Below, one piece after another: positions 51,724 to 59,634 of a stretch of 64,000 nucleotides of DNA. Source of the stretch: Acidimicrobiaceae bacterium (lineage in GTDB: Bacteria; Actinomycetota; Acidimicrobiia; Acidimicrobiales; Ilumatobacteraceae); the NCBI GenBank assembly GCA_020637235.1, contig JACJWG010000001.1:248001-312000 (forward strand), written 5' to 3'. Made by a program: the position numbers and the translations under genes. Under the pieces are notes generated by a model. It was not told where the DNA came from. It saw only the letters and a program-made list of their open reading frames with translations, and searched no databases. Position 1 is the first letter of the stretch. Each line of letters opens with the position of its first letter.

Positions 51724-52227
51724 GTGTCGACGTGGGGAGTTCGGTCGTCACGGTCACCGCGAACGCTCGTGGCCGACGATGACGGGCAGACTGTCGGCGT
51801 GCGGGACGGGCGACGGTTGTACGACGGCATCGACGAGCTCGACCGGCTCGGCGGGCCGAATGGCGAGCCGACCACCGTGACGGCGCCGTGCCCGGTGTGC
51901 GACACCGCGGTCGTGGTCGACGCGGTGGCGGTCGTCGAGCGCGGCGACTCGGCGTTCGCCGCCGCCCGTGAGGGCCGCATCGGTGCCGACGCGCTCGCGT
52001 CGATCGCCTCCGCTCTCGGTCTGACGATGGGAGCGTTCGACGGCGTCGCGTACCTCCGTGGCCGCCACGGGCTCACCGCCCACCTGCTCGGGCACACCTG
52101 TGCCACGTGTGGATCGCGGCTCACCGCGGTCGCCTCGTACGGCGAGTTCCAGCCGGCGCGGTGGCAGCTCTGGTTCGACGGTCTCGTCGTGGCGGGCGAC
52201 GACGGCGAGCACCCGTCGCCTCGATGA
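51724..52227 (+). CDS. Small zinc-ribbon-like protein, function unknown
   Basis: Up to 167 residues. Two CxxC pairs, APCPVCDTAVV near residue 55 and TCATCGSRL near residue 126, are spaced as in a zinc ribbon interrupted by a helical insert. The C-terminal part is AVASYGEFQPARWQLWFDGLV. The GTG at 51724 is the longest start; a GTG at 51799 is also possible and would remove an unconvincing N-terminus. The stop overlaps the next ATG by 4 bases, supporting it as a real gene. No family is recognised. Confidence 0.6.
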   Translation: MSTWGVRSSRSPRTLVADDDGQTVGVRDGRRLYDGIDELDRLGGPNGEPTTVTAPCPVCDTAVVVDAVAVVERGDSAFAAAREGRIGADALASIASALGLTMGAFDGVAYLRGRHGLTAHLLGHTCATCGSRLTAVASYGEFQPARWQLWFDGLVVAGDDGEHPSPR

Positions 52228-52679
52228 GCGATGCCGAGCCGCGACGAGGTCGCGACGTCGTCGTGGCCGTGGTGGCGCTGTCGCTGCCGGTGGTGTTGGT
52301 CGTCGCACTGCACCTGTGGTTGCTCGACGGCTGGCGCGACACACGGCCGATCCCCGGCGGGGTGACGGTCGCGGCGACGGTCGTCGGCCGCGAGGCCGCG
52401 ACCGCACCGCGCTCGGACGCGTACCGAGTCACCCTGCGGTACGACGGTCACGAGGCCGAACTGGCCGTCGACCTCGCCACCTACGAGGTCGCGGCCTCGG
52501 GCACGCTCGAGGTGGAGTACGACCCGTCGCAGCCGAGCCGCGTGCGCATCCCCCGCAACGACACGGTCGGCACCCGGCTGATCGCCGTCGTCGCGATCGA
52601 CCTGCTGCTCGTCGTCGCCGCGGTGTCGATCCGGCGCAGCGCCCGGCGCGACGGCGTCGGTCAGACCCGCTCGGGCTGA
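52224..52679 (+). CDS. DUF3592-like two-helix membrane protein
   Basis: A 151-residue protein with transmembrane helices at about residues 12-34 (VVVAVVALSLPVVLVVALHLW) and 118-138. Between them is a beta domain with YRVTLRYDGHEAELAVDLATYEV and LEVEYDPSQPSRVRI, the pattern of DUF3592-type proteins. The ATG lies inside the stop of the preceding gene (ATGA). The last 19 bases overlap the convergent monooxygenase gene. The function is unknown. Confidence 0.75.
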   Translation: MSDAEPRRGRDVVVAVVALSLPVVLVVALHLWLLDGWRDTRPIPGGVTVAATVVGREAATAPRSDAYRVTLRYDGHEAELAVDLATYEVAASGTLEVEYDPSQPSRVRIPRNDTVGTRLIAVVAIDLLLVVAAVSIRRSARRDGVGQTRSG

Positions 52680-54148
52680 CGCGCCGGCAGCTTGGTGAAC
52701 TGCATGCAGCCGTCGTCGATCGGCGCCTTGCGGAACATCTTCCTGTCGCGCCGGTAGCTCTGCGGGTTGATCCAGGGTTCGCGGTCGCCCTGCTTCGGGA
52801 AGCGGTGCATCACGCGTTGCATGTAGCCGGCGGAGAAGTCGTCGATCCAGGGGCGCTCGGGCATGTTCGCGTCGCTCGGGCGCAGGCGCGGCGTGCACTG
52901 CACGGTGCCGGTGTCGCGCAGGTGGTTCAGCAGCCGGCACACGTACTCGCTCGTGAGGTCGGCGCGCAGCGTCCACGACGCGTTGATGTACCCGAACGTC
53001 GACACCAGGTTCGGCACGTCGCTGTAGCTCATGCCCTTGTAGGTGAAGGTCTGGGCGAAGTCGACCTGCTCGCCGTCGACGAAGAACGCCATCTCGCCGA
53101 GGGTGACGAGGTTCAACCCGGTGGCGGTGACGATGATGTCGGCGTCGAGGTGCTCGCCGCTGCGCAACACGATGCCGGTCTCGTCGAAGGTGTCGATGTG
53201 ATCGGTGACGACCGACGCCTTGCCGTCGCGGATCGCGGCGAACAGATCGCTGTTCGGCACGAGGCACATCCGCTGGTCCCACGGGTTGTACGTGGGCGTG
53301 AAGTGCGTGTCGACGTCGTAGCTCTCGCCGAGCTCCTTGCGCACCCGTTTCAGCAGCGTCTGCTTCACCTTCTCCGGTTGGGTGCGTGTGCGCCCGTACA
53401 TGAACTGCTGCAGCGCCACGTTCTTCGTGCGGGTGATCCGGTACGCGACACGTCCGGGCAGCACCCTGCGGAGCGTGTTGGCGATCGGGTCGCGGTCGGG
53501 TGCCGACACCACGTAGGTCGGCGATCGCTGCAGCATCGTGACGTGCGCGGCGCGCTCGGCCATCGCCGGCACCAGCGTCATCGCGGTGGCGCCCGACCCG
53601 ATGATCACCATGCGTTGGGCGTCGTAGTCGAGATCGTCCGGCCAGGCCTGAGGGTGGACGATGGTGCCGCGGAAACGGTCGCGGCCCGGGAACTCCGGCG
53701 TGTACCCCTCGCGGTACGAGTAGTAGCCCGAGCACATGAAGAGGAAGCTGCAGGTGAGGGTGACGATCTCGCCGGTGGCCCGCTTCGTCGCGGTGACGGT
53801 CCAGCGCGCGTCGTCGCTCGACCACTCGGCGGTGGTGACGACGTGACCGAAGCGGATGTGGCGGTCGATCCCGTACTCGGCCACGGTCTCACGCAGATAC
53901 GCCATGATCGACGGCCCGTCGGCGATCGACTTCTCCGCTGTCCACGGCTTGAACGAGTAGCCGAGGGTGTGCATGTCGCTGTCGCTGCGCACCCCGGGGT
54001 AGCGGAACAGGTCCCATGTGCCGCCGATGTCGTCGCGGCCCTCCAGGATCGTGAACGTGCGGTCGGGGCACAGCGTCTGGAGGTGGTAGGCGGCACCGAT
54101 GCCGGAGATGCCCGCCCCCACCACGAGGACGTCGACGTGGTCGGTCAT
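52661..54148 (-). CDS. Flavin-containing Baeyer-Villiger-type monooxygenase (EthA-like)
   Basis: A 495-residue flavoprotein. FAD binds at VLVVGAGISGIGAAYHL (residues ~7-23), NADPH at VIIGSGATAMTL (~185), and between them is the Baeyer-Villiger fingerprint FRGTIVHPQAWP (~160). Other EthA-like motifs are GGTWDLFRYPGVRSDSDMHTLGY and the late TFGYINASWTLRADL. It inserts oxygen next to a carbonyl, giving esters or lactones, or oxidises sulfur. It starts 39 bases after a small gene and is the last member of the LDI-like operon. The physiological ketone is unknown; context suggests a terpenoid or similar hydrophobic compound (inference). Confidence 0.9.
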   Translation of the reverse strand: MTDHVDVLVVGAGISGIGAAYHLQTLCPDRTFTILEGRDDIGGTWDLFRYPGVRSDSDMHTLGYSFKPWTAEKSIADGPSIMAYLRETVAEYGIDRHIRFGHVVTTAEWSSDDARWTVTATKRATGEIVTLTCSFLFMCSGYYSYREGYTPEFPGRDRFRGTIVHPQAWPDDLDYDAQRMVIIGSGATAMTLVPAMAERAAHVTMLQRSPTYVVSAPDRDPIANTLRRVLPGRVAYRITRTKNVALQQFMYGRTRTQPEKVKQTLLKRVRKELGESYDVDTHFTPTYNPWDQRMCLVPNSDLFAAIRDGKASVVTDHIDTFDETGIVLRSGEHLDADIIVTATGLNLVTLGEMAFFVDGEQVDFAQTFTYKGMSYSDVPNLVSTFGYINASWTLRADLTSEYVCRLLNHLRDTGTVQCTPRLRPSDANMPERPWIDDFSAGYMQRVMHRFPKQGDREPWINPQSYRRDRKMFRKAPIDDGCMQFTKLPARQPERV

Positions 54149-54186
54149 GCGTCGACGCTAGCGGCCGCGGCCCGACGTCGTCGGGG

Positions 54187-54327
54187 TCAGCCGCGGCGCT
54201 GGATCGGCGGCGGCGAGTTCGTGACGCGAGGCTTGCGGCGGAGGCGGTAGCTGAGCGTGACCAGGTGGGTCCAGAGCCGGTCGCAGTTCAGCCGCAGCGG
54301 CCGCTGACCGGGCGCTGCGCCGCTCAC
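54187..54327 (-). CDS. Small conserved protein 2 of the LDI-like operon (46 aa)
   Basis: A 46-codon frame beginning GTG at 54325-54327, overlapping the stop of the LDI-like gene by 4 bases. The residues LRLNCDRLWTHLVTLSYRL followed by RKPRVTNSPP match, at the same order and spacing, the small protein encoded after the other LDI-like gene (FRINCAQVWVRLV, then RRPQVTYDAPP). The shared pattern is [FL]R[IL]NC-x3-W-x2-LV and P-x-VT-x3-P. It is basic and has one cysteine. It has no known domain. The paired occurrence, coupling and similarity argue that it is translated; a standard gene finder would probably skip it. Confidence 0.68.
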   Translation of the reverse strand: MSGAAPGQRPLRLNCDRLWTHLVTLSYRLRRKPRVTNSPPPIQRRG

Positions 54328-56288
54328 GGCGCCACCGCCTCGGCCAGCACCAGCACGAGTGTCCGGTCGACGGTGAGTTCGACGGCTGCGGCGCCGTCGT
54401 CACCGGCGACGAACGAATGTGCCTCGCCGGTCCCGGCGAGCGTGTACGCGACGCCGGGGCGCAGCTGCCCGAACCACAGGGTGATGCGCACGGCCGCGTC
54501 GTCGATCCGTGGCTGCAGCGCCAGGCGCAACGAGTCGCCGTCGGGGCTGACCGCCTCGGTGACGAGCACGTCGTCCCACGCCGTGTCGGCGAGCACCGGG
54601 CCCACCGGGTCGACGAAGCCGCGCATCGCGAGCCCGGCGAGGTCGAGCGGCGCCGACCAGCGCACGATCATGTACGAACCGAGCCCCGACGCGCTCGCGT
54701 CGAGGGGCCGGTTCGGCCACCGCTCACCCGTCGCGCACTTCTCGGCCGACGACCGGATCGCGGCGTCCACCAGCCGCTCGTCGCCGACCAGGCGGGCGCC
54801 GCCGATGATCTTCACCCACGGCAGCAGCTTGCTCGTGCGGGTGCGATGCCGCTCCAGCTCGGGCGGCAGGTCGAGGTCGAGCCGACCGTCGTGCACCATG
54901 CTCGACAACGCGCCCATCTTGGGCGCCGCGCCACGCAGTTCGAGCGCCTTCGCACGCCTGGCGTGGGCCGGCAGGATGTCGGCGAAGCGGTGCGTGCCGT
55001 TCGCGAAGTAGTGGCCGCCGGGCACCTCGCCGGTGTCCCACGAGACGCCGATGTGGTTGGAGCGGATGTGTGCGTACGAGCCGTCGGGGGTGAGGTACTC
55101 GTGGTCGAGGGTGTGCTGCCAGCGCTCGCGCACCTGCTCCCAGGTGTCCGTGCCGTGCACCACGTCGTGGCCGTACAGCGCCTGCGCGCCCATCACGTTG
55201 CACACGGTGAACGACCAGCCCGGCTCGCACGGGAAGAACCCGAGCGAGCTGCGCTCGAAGTTGCGTCGCACCGCCTCGGTGAGTGTGTGGTGGTCGTAGC
55301 TGAACGTCCGCCCGTCGCTCCACACGAACTCGAGCGATCCCGGCTGGTCGAACACCTCGGTGCCGGTGGCCGCCTCGACGCAGTTGATGACGTCGCCGAG
55401 GAAGGCCGAGAACATGATGTTGTCGCGGCGGATCGGGTCGGGGTTCGGGTCGAAGTTGCCGATCAGGTTGAGCGCGTGCCAGTACTTCCACACACGCAGA
55501 TCGGTGTGCTTGCGCACCATGGTCTCCAGTGCGCGGGTGATGTGGCCGGGCGCGTTGGGCAGGTGGTTGGCCGCGTACAAGCTCATCGCCCAGGTGAGGC
55601 TGTTCATCTGGTAGCGCAGCTGGGTGCCGCCGTGGAACTGCTCACCCCAGTCGAGTCCGTCGAGCCCGTCCTCGGGCTGGAACGCGAAGTCGTAACACCA
55701 CCGCAGCAGCTCGGCGTCCATCTCGTCGGGGGCCCGGCGGGAGGTGATCGGCGCCGGCAGGGTGGCCGACCGCAGGTACTCGTTCAGCTCCGGCACCTTC
55801 GCGGCCTTGCGCCGGTAGGCCGACTCGATCCGCCACACCATCCAGCCGAGCGTCGCGACGGCGCCGGCGTAGGCGAGCGGTACCACCCAACCCCACGTCG
55901 TGCCCCGGTCGACGACCAGCCGGGGGCCGTCGGCCAGCAGCGCCGCACCGGCGGCGCTCGCGAGCCACACGAGCGGGATCGCGAAGTGGGCGCTCACACC
56001 CCACCACAGCACGAGCGCGATCACGACCGCCACGAGCGTGACGAGCGTCAGCACCGGCCACGCGACGTACAGGAAGCCGGCACCGGGGAAGATCATCGAC
56101 GTGCCGAAGGCTCGCCAGGCGGTGCTGCCCACGGCGATCAGCACCGAGCCGACCGCGAACCACACGGCCAGCCCCACCACCAGGCGGGCGAGCAGCCGGC
56201 GGCTCGTCGGCCCGATGCGGGCGGGGCGCTCGGGCAACAGCAGCGGCTCGGTGGCCGCGAGGTCGTGGTGGTCGATCGTGGCGGTCAT
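54324..56288 (-). CDS. Membrane-anchored linalool dehydratase/isomerase-like protein (paralog A)
   Basis: A 654-residue protein. Four or five transmembrane helices fill residues ~33-155. The rest is an alpha/alpha-barrel domain like linalool dehydratase-isomerase (LDI): GLDWGEQFHGGTQLRYQMN (~209), LPNAPGHITRALETMV (~243), NPDPIRRDNIMFSAF (~282), ATGTEVFDQPGSLEFVW (~307), and FFPCEPGWSFTVCN with C354 and C363. The nine-residue spacing of these cysteines equals that of Cys171 and Cys180 in the Castellaniella enzyme (family knowledge). It starts inside the stop of small protein 1 and ends inside the start of small protein 2. LDI interconverts linalool, myrcene and geraniol; the substrate here may differ. 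It is clearly paralogous to the gene at 56419. Confidence 0.82.
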   Translation of the reverse strand: MTATIDHHDLAATEPLLLPERPARIGPTSRRLLARLVVGLAVWFAVGSVLIAVGSTAWRAFGTSMIFPGAGFLYVAWPVLTLVTLVAVVIALVLWWGVSAHFAIPLVWLASAAGAALLADGPRLVVDRGTTWGWVVPLAYAGAVATLGWMVWRIESAYRRKAAKVPELNEYLRSATLPAPITSRRAPDEMDAELLRWCYDFAFQPEDGLDGLDWGEQFHGGTQLRYQMNSLTWAMSLYAANHLPNAPGHITRALETMVRKHTDLRVWKYWHALNLIGNFDPNPDPIRRDNIMFSAFLGDVINCVEAATGTEVFDQPGSLEFVWSDGRTFSYDHHTLTEAVRRNFERSSLGFFPCEPGWSFTVCNVMGAQALYGHDVVHGTDTWEQVRERWQHTLDHEYLTPDGSYAHIRSNHIGVSWDTGEVPGGHYFANGTHRFADILPAHARRAKALELRGAAPKMGALSSMVHDGRLDLDLPPELERHRTRTSKLLPWVKIIGGARLVGDERLVDAAIRSSAEKCATGERWPNRPLDASASGLGSYMIVRWSAPLDLAGLAMRGFVDPVGPVLADTAWDDVLVTEAVSPDGDSLRLALQPRIDDAAVRITLWFGQLRPGVAYTLAGTGEAHSFVAGDDGAAAVELTVDRTLVLVLAEAVAP

Positions 56289-56422
56289 CGTGCGCTCCTC
56301 GCGGGCGATCGGGCGGGCATCGGGGGTGCGTCGTAGGTGACCTGGGGGCGGCGGGTGACCTTGCAGACGAAGCGCACGAGGCGCACCCACACCTGTGCGC
56401 AGTTGATGCGGAAGCTGATCAT
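56285..56422 (-). CDS. Small conserved protein 1 of the LDI-like operon (45 aa)
   Basis: A 45-codon frame from the ATG at 56420-56422, which overlaps the stop of paralog B by 4 bases; its own TGA overlaps the ATG of paralog A by 4 bases. It thus fills the gap between the two large genes exactly. The residues FRINCAQVWVRLVRFVCKVTR and PQVTYDAPP match the pattern in the 46-residue protein after paralog A. It is basic, with two cysteines and a hydrophobic helix of about 13 residues, too short to span a membrane. No known family. A role as assembly or regulatory partner of the LDI-like protein is inference. Confidence 0.72.
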   Translation of the reverse strand: MISFRINCAQVWVRLVRFVCKVTRRPQVTYDAPPMPARSPARSAR

Positions 56423-58422
56423 CTGGCGCCCCCGCCGTCGCCCGGGACGGCTGCCACCGGAGCCAGCCGCAGCGCCCTGCGTGCGGCCACCACCAGGTCG
56501 AGCGACGCCGCACCCTCGGCGTCGGCGACCAGCGACGCGACGTCGGCACCGGTGTCGCGGTCGTGGACCTCGTAGGCGACGCCGGGCCGCAACGAGTCGA
56601 ACCGCAGCGACACGGCCGCGGTCGACGGCTCGGGACCGGGGCGCAACGTCAGCTCGAGCGAGTCGCCGTCGAGCGAGCGGGCGACGGTCACCATCACCTG
56701 CGGCCACGGCGCGTCGCGCAGCACCGGACCGACCGGTGGTACGTAGCCGCGCAGATTGAGCGTCGCGTTGTCCATCGGCGTGGACCAGCGCACCAGGAGG
56801 TGCAGTGCCAGGTTGGCGACGCCCACCCGCAGCGGCCGCTCGGGCCACGTGTCGCCGGTGGCGCACTGACGGTCGCACGCCCGCTGCGCGGCCTCCGCCA
56901 GCTCACCCTGGCCCACCATCCGCGCACCGGCGATCAGCTTGGTCCAGCTCGACACCGCCGTCTTCCTCGCCCGGTTGCGCTCCCACTCCTCGGGCAGCTC
57001 GAGCGACAACTCACCGTCGCGCACCATCGCTGCCAGGCCGGCCATCTTCTCGGGGGTGCCACGCAACTGCAGCATGCGTCCCCGCAGGGCGAGGTCGGGC
57101 GCCACGTCCGCGAACCCGTGGCTACCGGTCGTGAAGTACTCGCCGCCCGGCGTCTCGCCGGTGTCCCACGACAGCCCGGTGTGGGTGGACCGGATGTTGG
57201 CGTAGTTGCCGTCCGGCATGAGGTACTCGAGCTCGAGCGTCCGGCGCCACCGGGGCTCGAGCTCGCTCCACAACTCGGTGCCGTGCAGCCGGTCGTGACC
57301 GAGCAGCGCCTGGGCGCCGATCGTGTTGCACGCGGCGAACGCCCATCCGGGCTCGCACGGGAAGAACCCGAGACGGCTCTCGTCGAAGTTGCGACGCACC
57401 GCCTCCATCCAGCTGTGGTGGTCGTAGGCGAAGGTGCGGCCGTCCTCCCACACGAAGGTGAGCGATCCCGGCTCGTCGAAGATCGTGCTGCCGGTGGCGG
57501 CCTCGTACAGGTTGATCTGATCGCCGGTGAAGCCGGAGAACATGATGTTGTCGCGCACGAGCGGGTCGGGATTGGCGTCGAGGTTGCCGATCAGGTTGAG
57601 CGTGCGCCAGTAGCGCCACACCCGTAGATCGGTCTGCTTGTGCACCAGGTTGCGCAGCGCGAGCTCGATCTGGCCGGGCGCGTTGGGCACGTAGTTCACG
57701 GCGTAGGGGGCGAGCGCCCAGCCGAGGTAGTTGAGCTGGTAGCGCACCACGGTGCCGCCGTGGAACTGCTCGCCCCACTCGAACCCTCGGAACGCGTCCA
57801 CCGGCTGCAGCGACAGCTCGTACGCCCAACGCAGCAGCTCGGCGTCCATGTCGTCGGGCTCGCGCAGCGGGCGAGCGGGTTCGGGCAACGTGGCCGTCGC
57901 GAGATACGCGTTCAGCTCGTCCACCTTCGCCCGCTTCGCCCGGAAGCGCGACTCGAACGTGTACACCAGGGTGCCCGCACCGGCGAGCGCGAGCAGGTAC
58001 ACCACCGGGATCGCCCACCCCCAGGTGGTGCCCGAGTCGTAGCCGAGCCGCGGACCGTCGGCCCACAGCGCTGCGCCGACGGCCGACAGCACCCACAGCA
58101 GCGGGATGCCCCAGTGCACGCTCATGCCCCACCACAGCACCAGGGCGACGGTGAGCGCCGCCCACGTGAGCACGAACGCGACCGGCGCGGCCGAGTAGAG
58201 GAAGCCACCGCCGGGGAACGCGAGCGACAGGCCGGCGGCGCGCCAGCGCCCTCCGATCGCGACGAACACCACGCCGACCGCCTGGGCGAACGCGATCACG
58301 GCGATGGTGCGCAGCACCAGCGCACGCGTGACGGGCCCCATGCGACGTGGCTGCGCGGGCAGGAGCGGCGGTCGGGCCGGCTCACCGGTGTCGATGGGGC
58401 GATGCAGCTCGGACACGGTCAT
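56419..58422 (-). CDS. Membrane-anchored linalool dehydratase/isomerase-like protein (paralog B)
   Basis: A 667-residue protein with the same plan as paralog A. Four or five transmembrane helices lie at ~35-155, including LALAGAGTLVYTF. The catalytic-domain motifs are FEWGEQFHGGTVVRYQLNYLG (~214), VPNAPGQIELALRNLV (~245), NPDPLVRDNIMFSGF (~284), ATGSTIFDEPGSLTFVW (~309), YDHHSWMEAVRRNF (~333), and FFPCEPGWAFAACN with C356 and C365. The C-terminal ~100 residues form a beta domain (YEVHDRDTGADVASL). It starts with an ATG overlapping the stop of the upstream membrane protein gene by 4 bases. Both paralogs keep both cysteines, so both may be active, perhaps as a hetero-oligomer. Confidence 0.84.
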   Translation of the reverse strand: MTVSELHRPIDTGEPARPPLLPAQPRRMGPVTRALVLRTIAVIAFAQAVGVVFVAIGGRWRAAGLSLAFPGGGFLYSAAPVAFVLTWAALTVALVLWWGMSVHWGIPLLWVLSAVGAALWADGPRLGYDSGTTWGWAIPVVYLLALAGAGTLVYTFESRFRAKRAKVDELNAYLATATLPEPARPLREPDDMDAELLRWAYELSLQPVDAFRGFEWGEQFHGGTVVRYQLNYLGWALAPYAVNYVPNAPGQIELALRNLVHKQTDLRVWRYWRTLNLIGNLDANPDPLVRDNIMFSGFTGDQINLYEAATGSTIFDEPGSLTFVWEDGRTFAYDHHSWMEAVRRNFDESRLGFFPCEPGWAFAACNTIGAQALLGHDRLHGTELWSELEPRWRRTLELEYLMPDGNYANIRSTHTGLSWDTGETPGGEYFTTGSHGFADVAPDLALRGRMLQLRGTPEKMAGLAAMVRDGELSLELPEEWERNRARKTAVSSWTKLIAGARMVGQGELAEAAQRACDRQCATGDTWPERPLRVGVANLALHLLVRWSTPMDNATLNLRGYVPPVGPVLRDAPWPQVMVTVARSLDGDSLELTLRPGPEPSTAAVSLRFDSLRPGVAYEVHDRDTGADVASLVADAEGAASLDLVVAARRALRLAPVAAVPGDGGGAR

Positions 58423-59633
58423 GCGACGAGGTCCTTTCGATCGGTGTGATCGCGGGGGTCCGCGAGGTGTGCGGCGAGGCGGTCGAGGGCGACGGCGAGC
58501 GGATCGTGCTGCACGGTCGGACGCGACAGGATGCGCGCGGCCTGCTCGTCGTCGGCGAAGGCGAGCCACAGCCGACCGGCCGCGATCGCCCGTTCGTCGT
58601 CGACCGCTGCACTCCCTCGGGCGGCGGCACCGAGCAGGCGGCGTCGGATGGCCTGCCAGTCGGCATCGGGTCGCTCGGGGTGGTGCCAGCCGTGGGCGCG
58701 AGCGAGTGCGGAGGCCGCGGCGTGCTCCCACAGCGGCGCGGTGGCGATCCGGATGCCGAGCGGCGTCCACCACCCGGCGGGACGGTGGCCGTTGCGCAAC
58801 GCCAGATTGGTGTGCCACACCGTCGCCCACCGGTCGCCGGCCGCGGTCTCGCCGATGCGGGTGAGCGCCACCGCCGCGAGGGTGGCGTCGAGTGGACGCA
58901 CCCACGTCGGTTCGCTCGCCGGCACGCCGGCGACCGCACGCGACGCGTCCTCGCGGAAGCGGTCGATCGCGTCGCCGTCGAGGACACCGGCGAGCGCGAG
59001 TGCCGCCCGTGGCGCGGCGTGGTCGCGCACGAACGGATCGGGGCCCCGCCGTGCTCGTGCGATCAACCCCACGCGCCGAGCACGCGCGGCGATGCGTGGG
59101 TCGGTCGCGAGCACCGTCGCTCGCTCCACGTCGCCTGCCAGTGCGAGCACGGCGGCGGTGCGACTGCGGTCGACGGCGCCGAGTGCGTCGAGCGGCTCGG
59201 GGTGTCGACGTCGGCGCCGTTCGAGCACGGTGCGCACGAGGGGCAGGCGCCGCGCCGCGTTGCGCAGCCACACGATGCCGGTCACCACCACCACGACCAA
59301 CGGGAACTCGTGCGCGGCCGGCGATGCCACCCACCGCGCGGCGGGTTCGTGGCCGGCCTCGGCGAGCACGCCCGACGCCACGCTCGATCCGACCACGATC
59401 GCCACCGGCACCCAGTCGACGCCCCACTGCACCCAGGCGACGATCGACGCGGTGGCCGCCACGAACACGGCGACGGCGAGCCACCAGCTCTGTTCGTGCA
59501 ACCCCAGACCGGGGACGAGCACGTTCTGCACCACATGAGCACCGACGTGCCCACCGAACACCACGAGGCACACGCTGATCACGAGCGACACCGAGCCGGC
59601 GACGGCGCGACGGAGGCCCAGCCGAGCGTGCAT
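58419..59633 (-). CDS. Four-helix membrane protein with helical cytoplasmic domain, LDI-like operon
   Basis: A 404-residue protein. Hydrophobic segments lie at about residues 9-34, 51-72, 75-91 and 110-128, then an arginine-rich stretch ERRRRRHPE. The remaining ~260 residues are Ala/Arg-rich helices resembling TPR or HEAT-type repeats, with FRADAS/TLAAVALTRIGETAAGDRW and WHTNLALRNGHRPAGWWTPLG. The last segment recalls the C-terminal region of the LDI-like paralogs (ATGDTWPERPL), but that is weak. No family is recognised. It starts one base after the stop of the kinase-like gene and overlaps paralog B, so it is fully coupled and probably acts as scaffold or membrane partner. Confidence 0.78.
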   Translation of the reverse strand: MHARLGLRRAVAGSVSLVISVCLVVFGGHVGAHVVQNVLVPGLGLHEQSWWLAVAVFVAATASIVAWVQWGVDWVPVAIVVGSSVASGVLAEAGHEPAARWVASPAAHEFPLVVVVVTGIVWLRNAARRLPLVRTVLERRRRRHPEPLDALGAVDRSRTAAVLALAGDVERATVLATDPRIAARARRVGLIARARRGPDPFVRDHAAPRAALALAGVLDGDAIDRFREDASRAVAGVPASEPTWVRPLDATLAAVALTRIGETAAGDRWATVWHTNLALRNGHRPAGWWTPLGIRIATAPLWEHAAASALARAHGWHHPERPDADWQAIRRRLLGAAARGSAAVDDERAIAAGRLWLAFADDEQAARILSRPTVQHDPLAVALDRLAAHLADPRDHTDRKDLVA

Positions 59634-59634
59634 G

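Noticed and set aside
58419..59633. Assignment of the four-helix membrane protein as a third LDI paralog
   Set aside because: It lacks the NPDP...NIM, PGS...FVW and CEPG...CN motifs; only a few scattered residues are similar.
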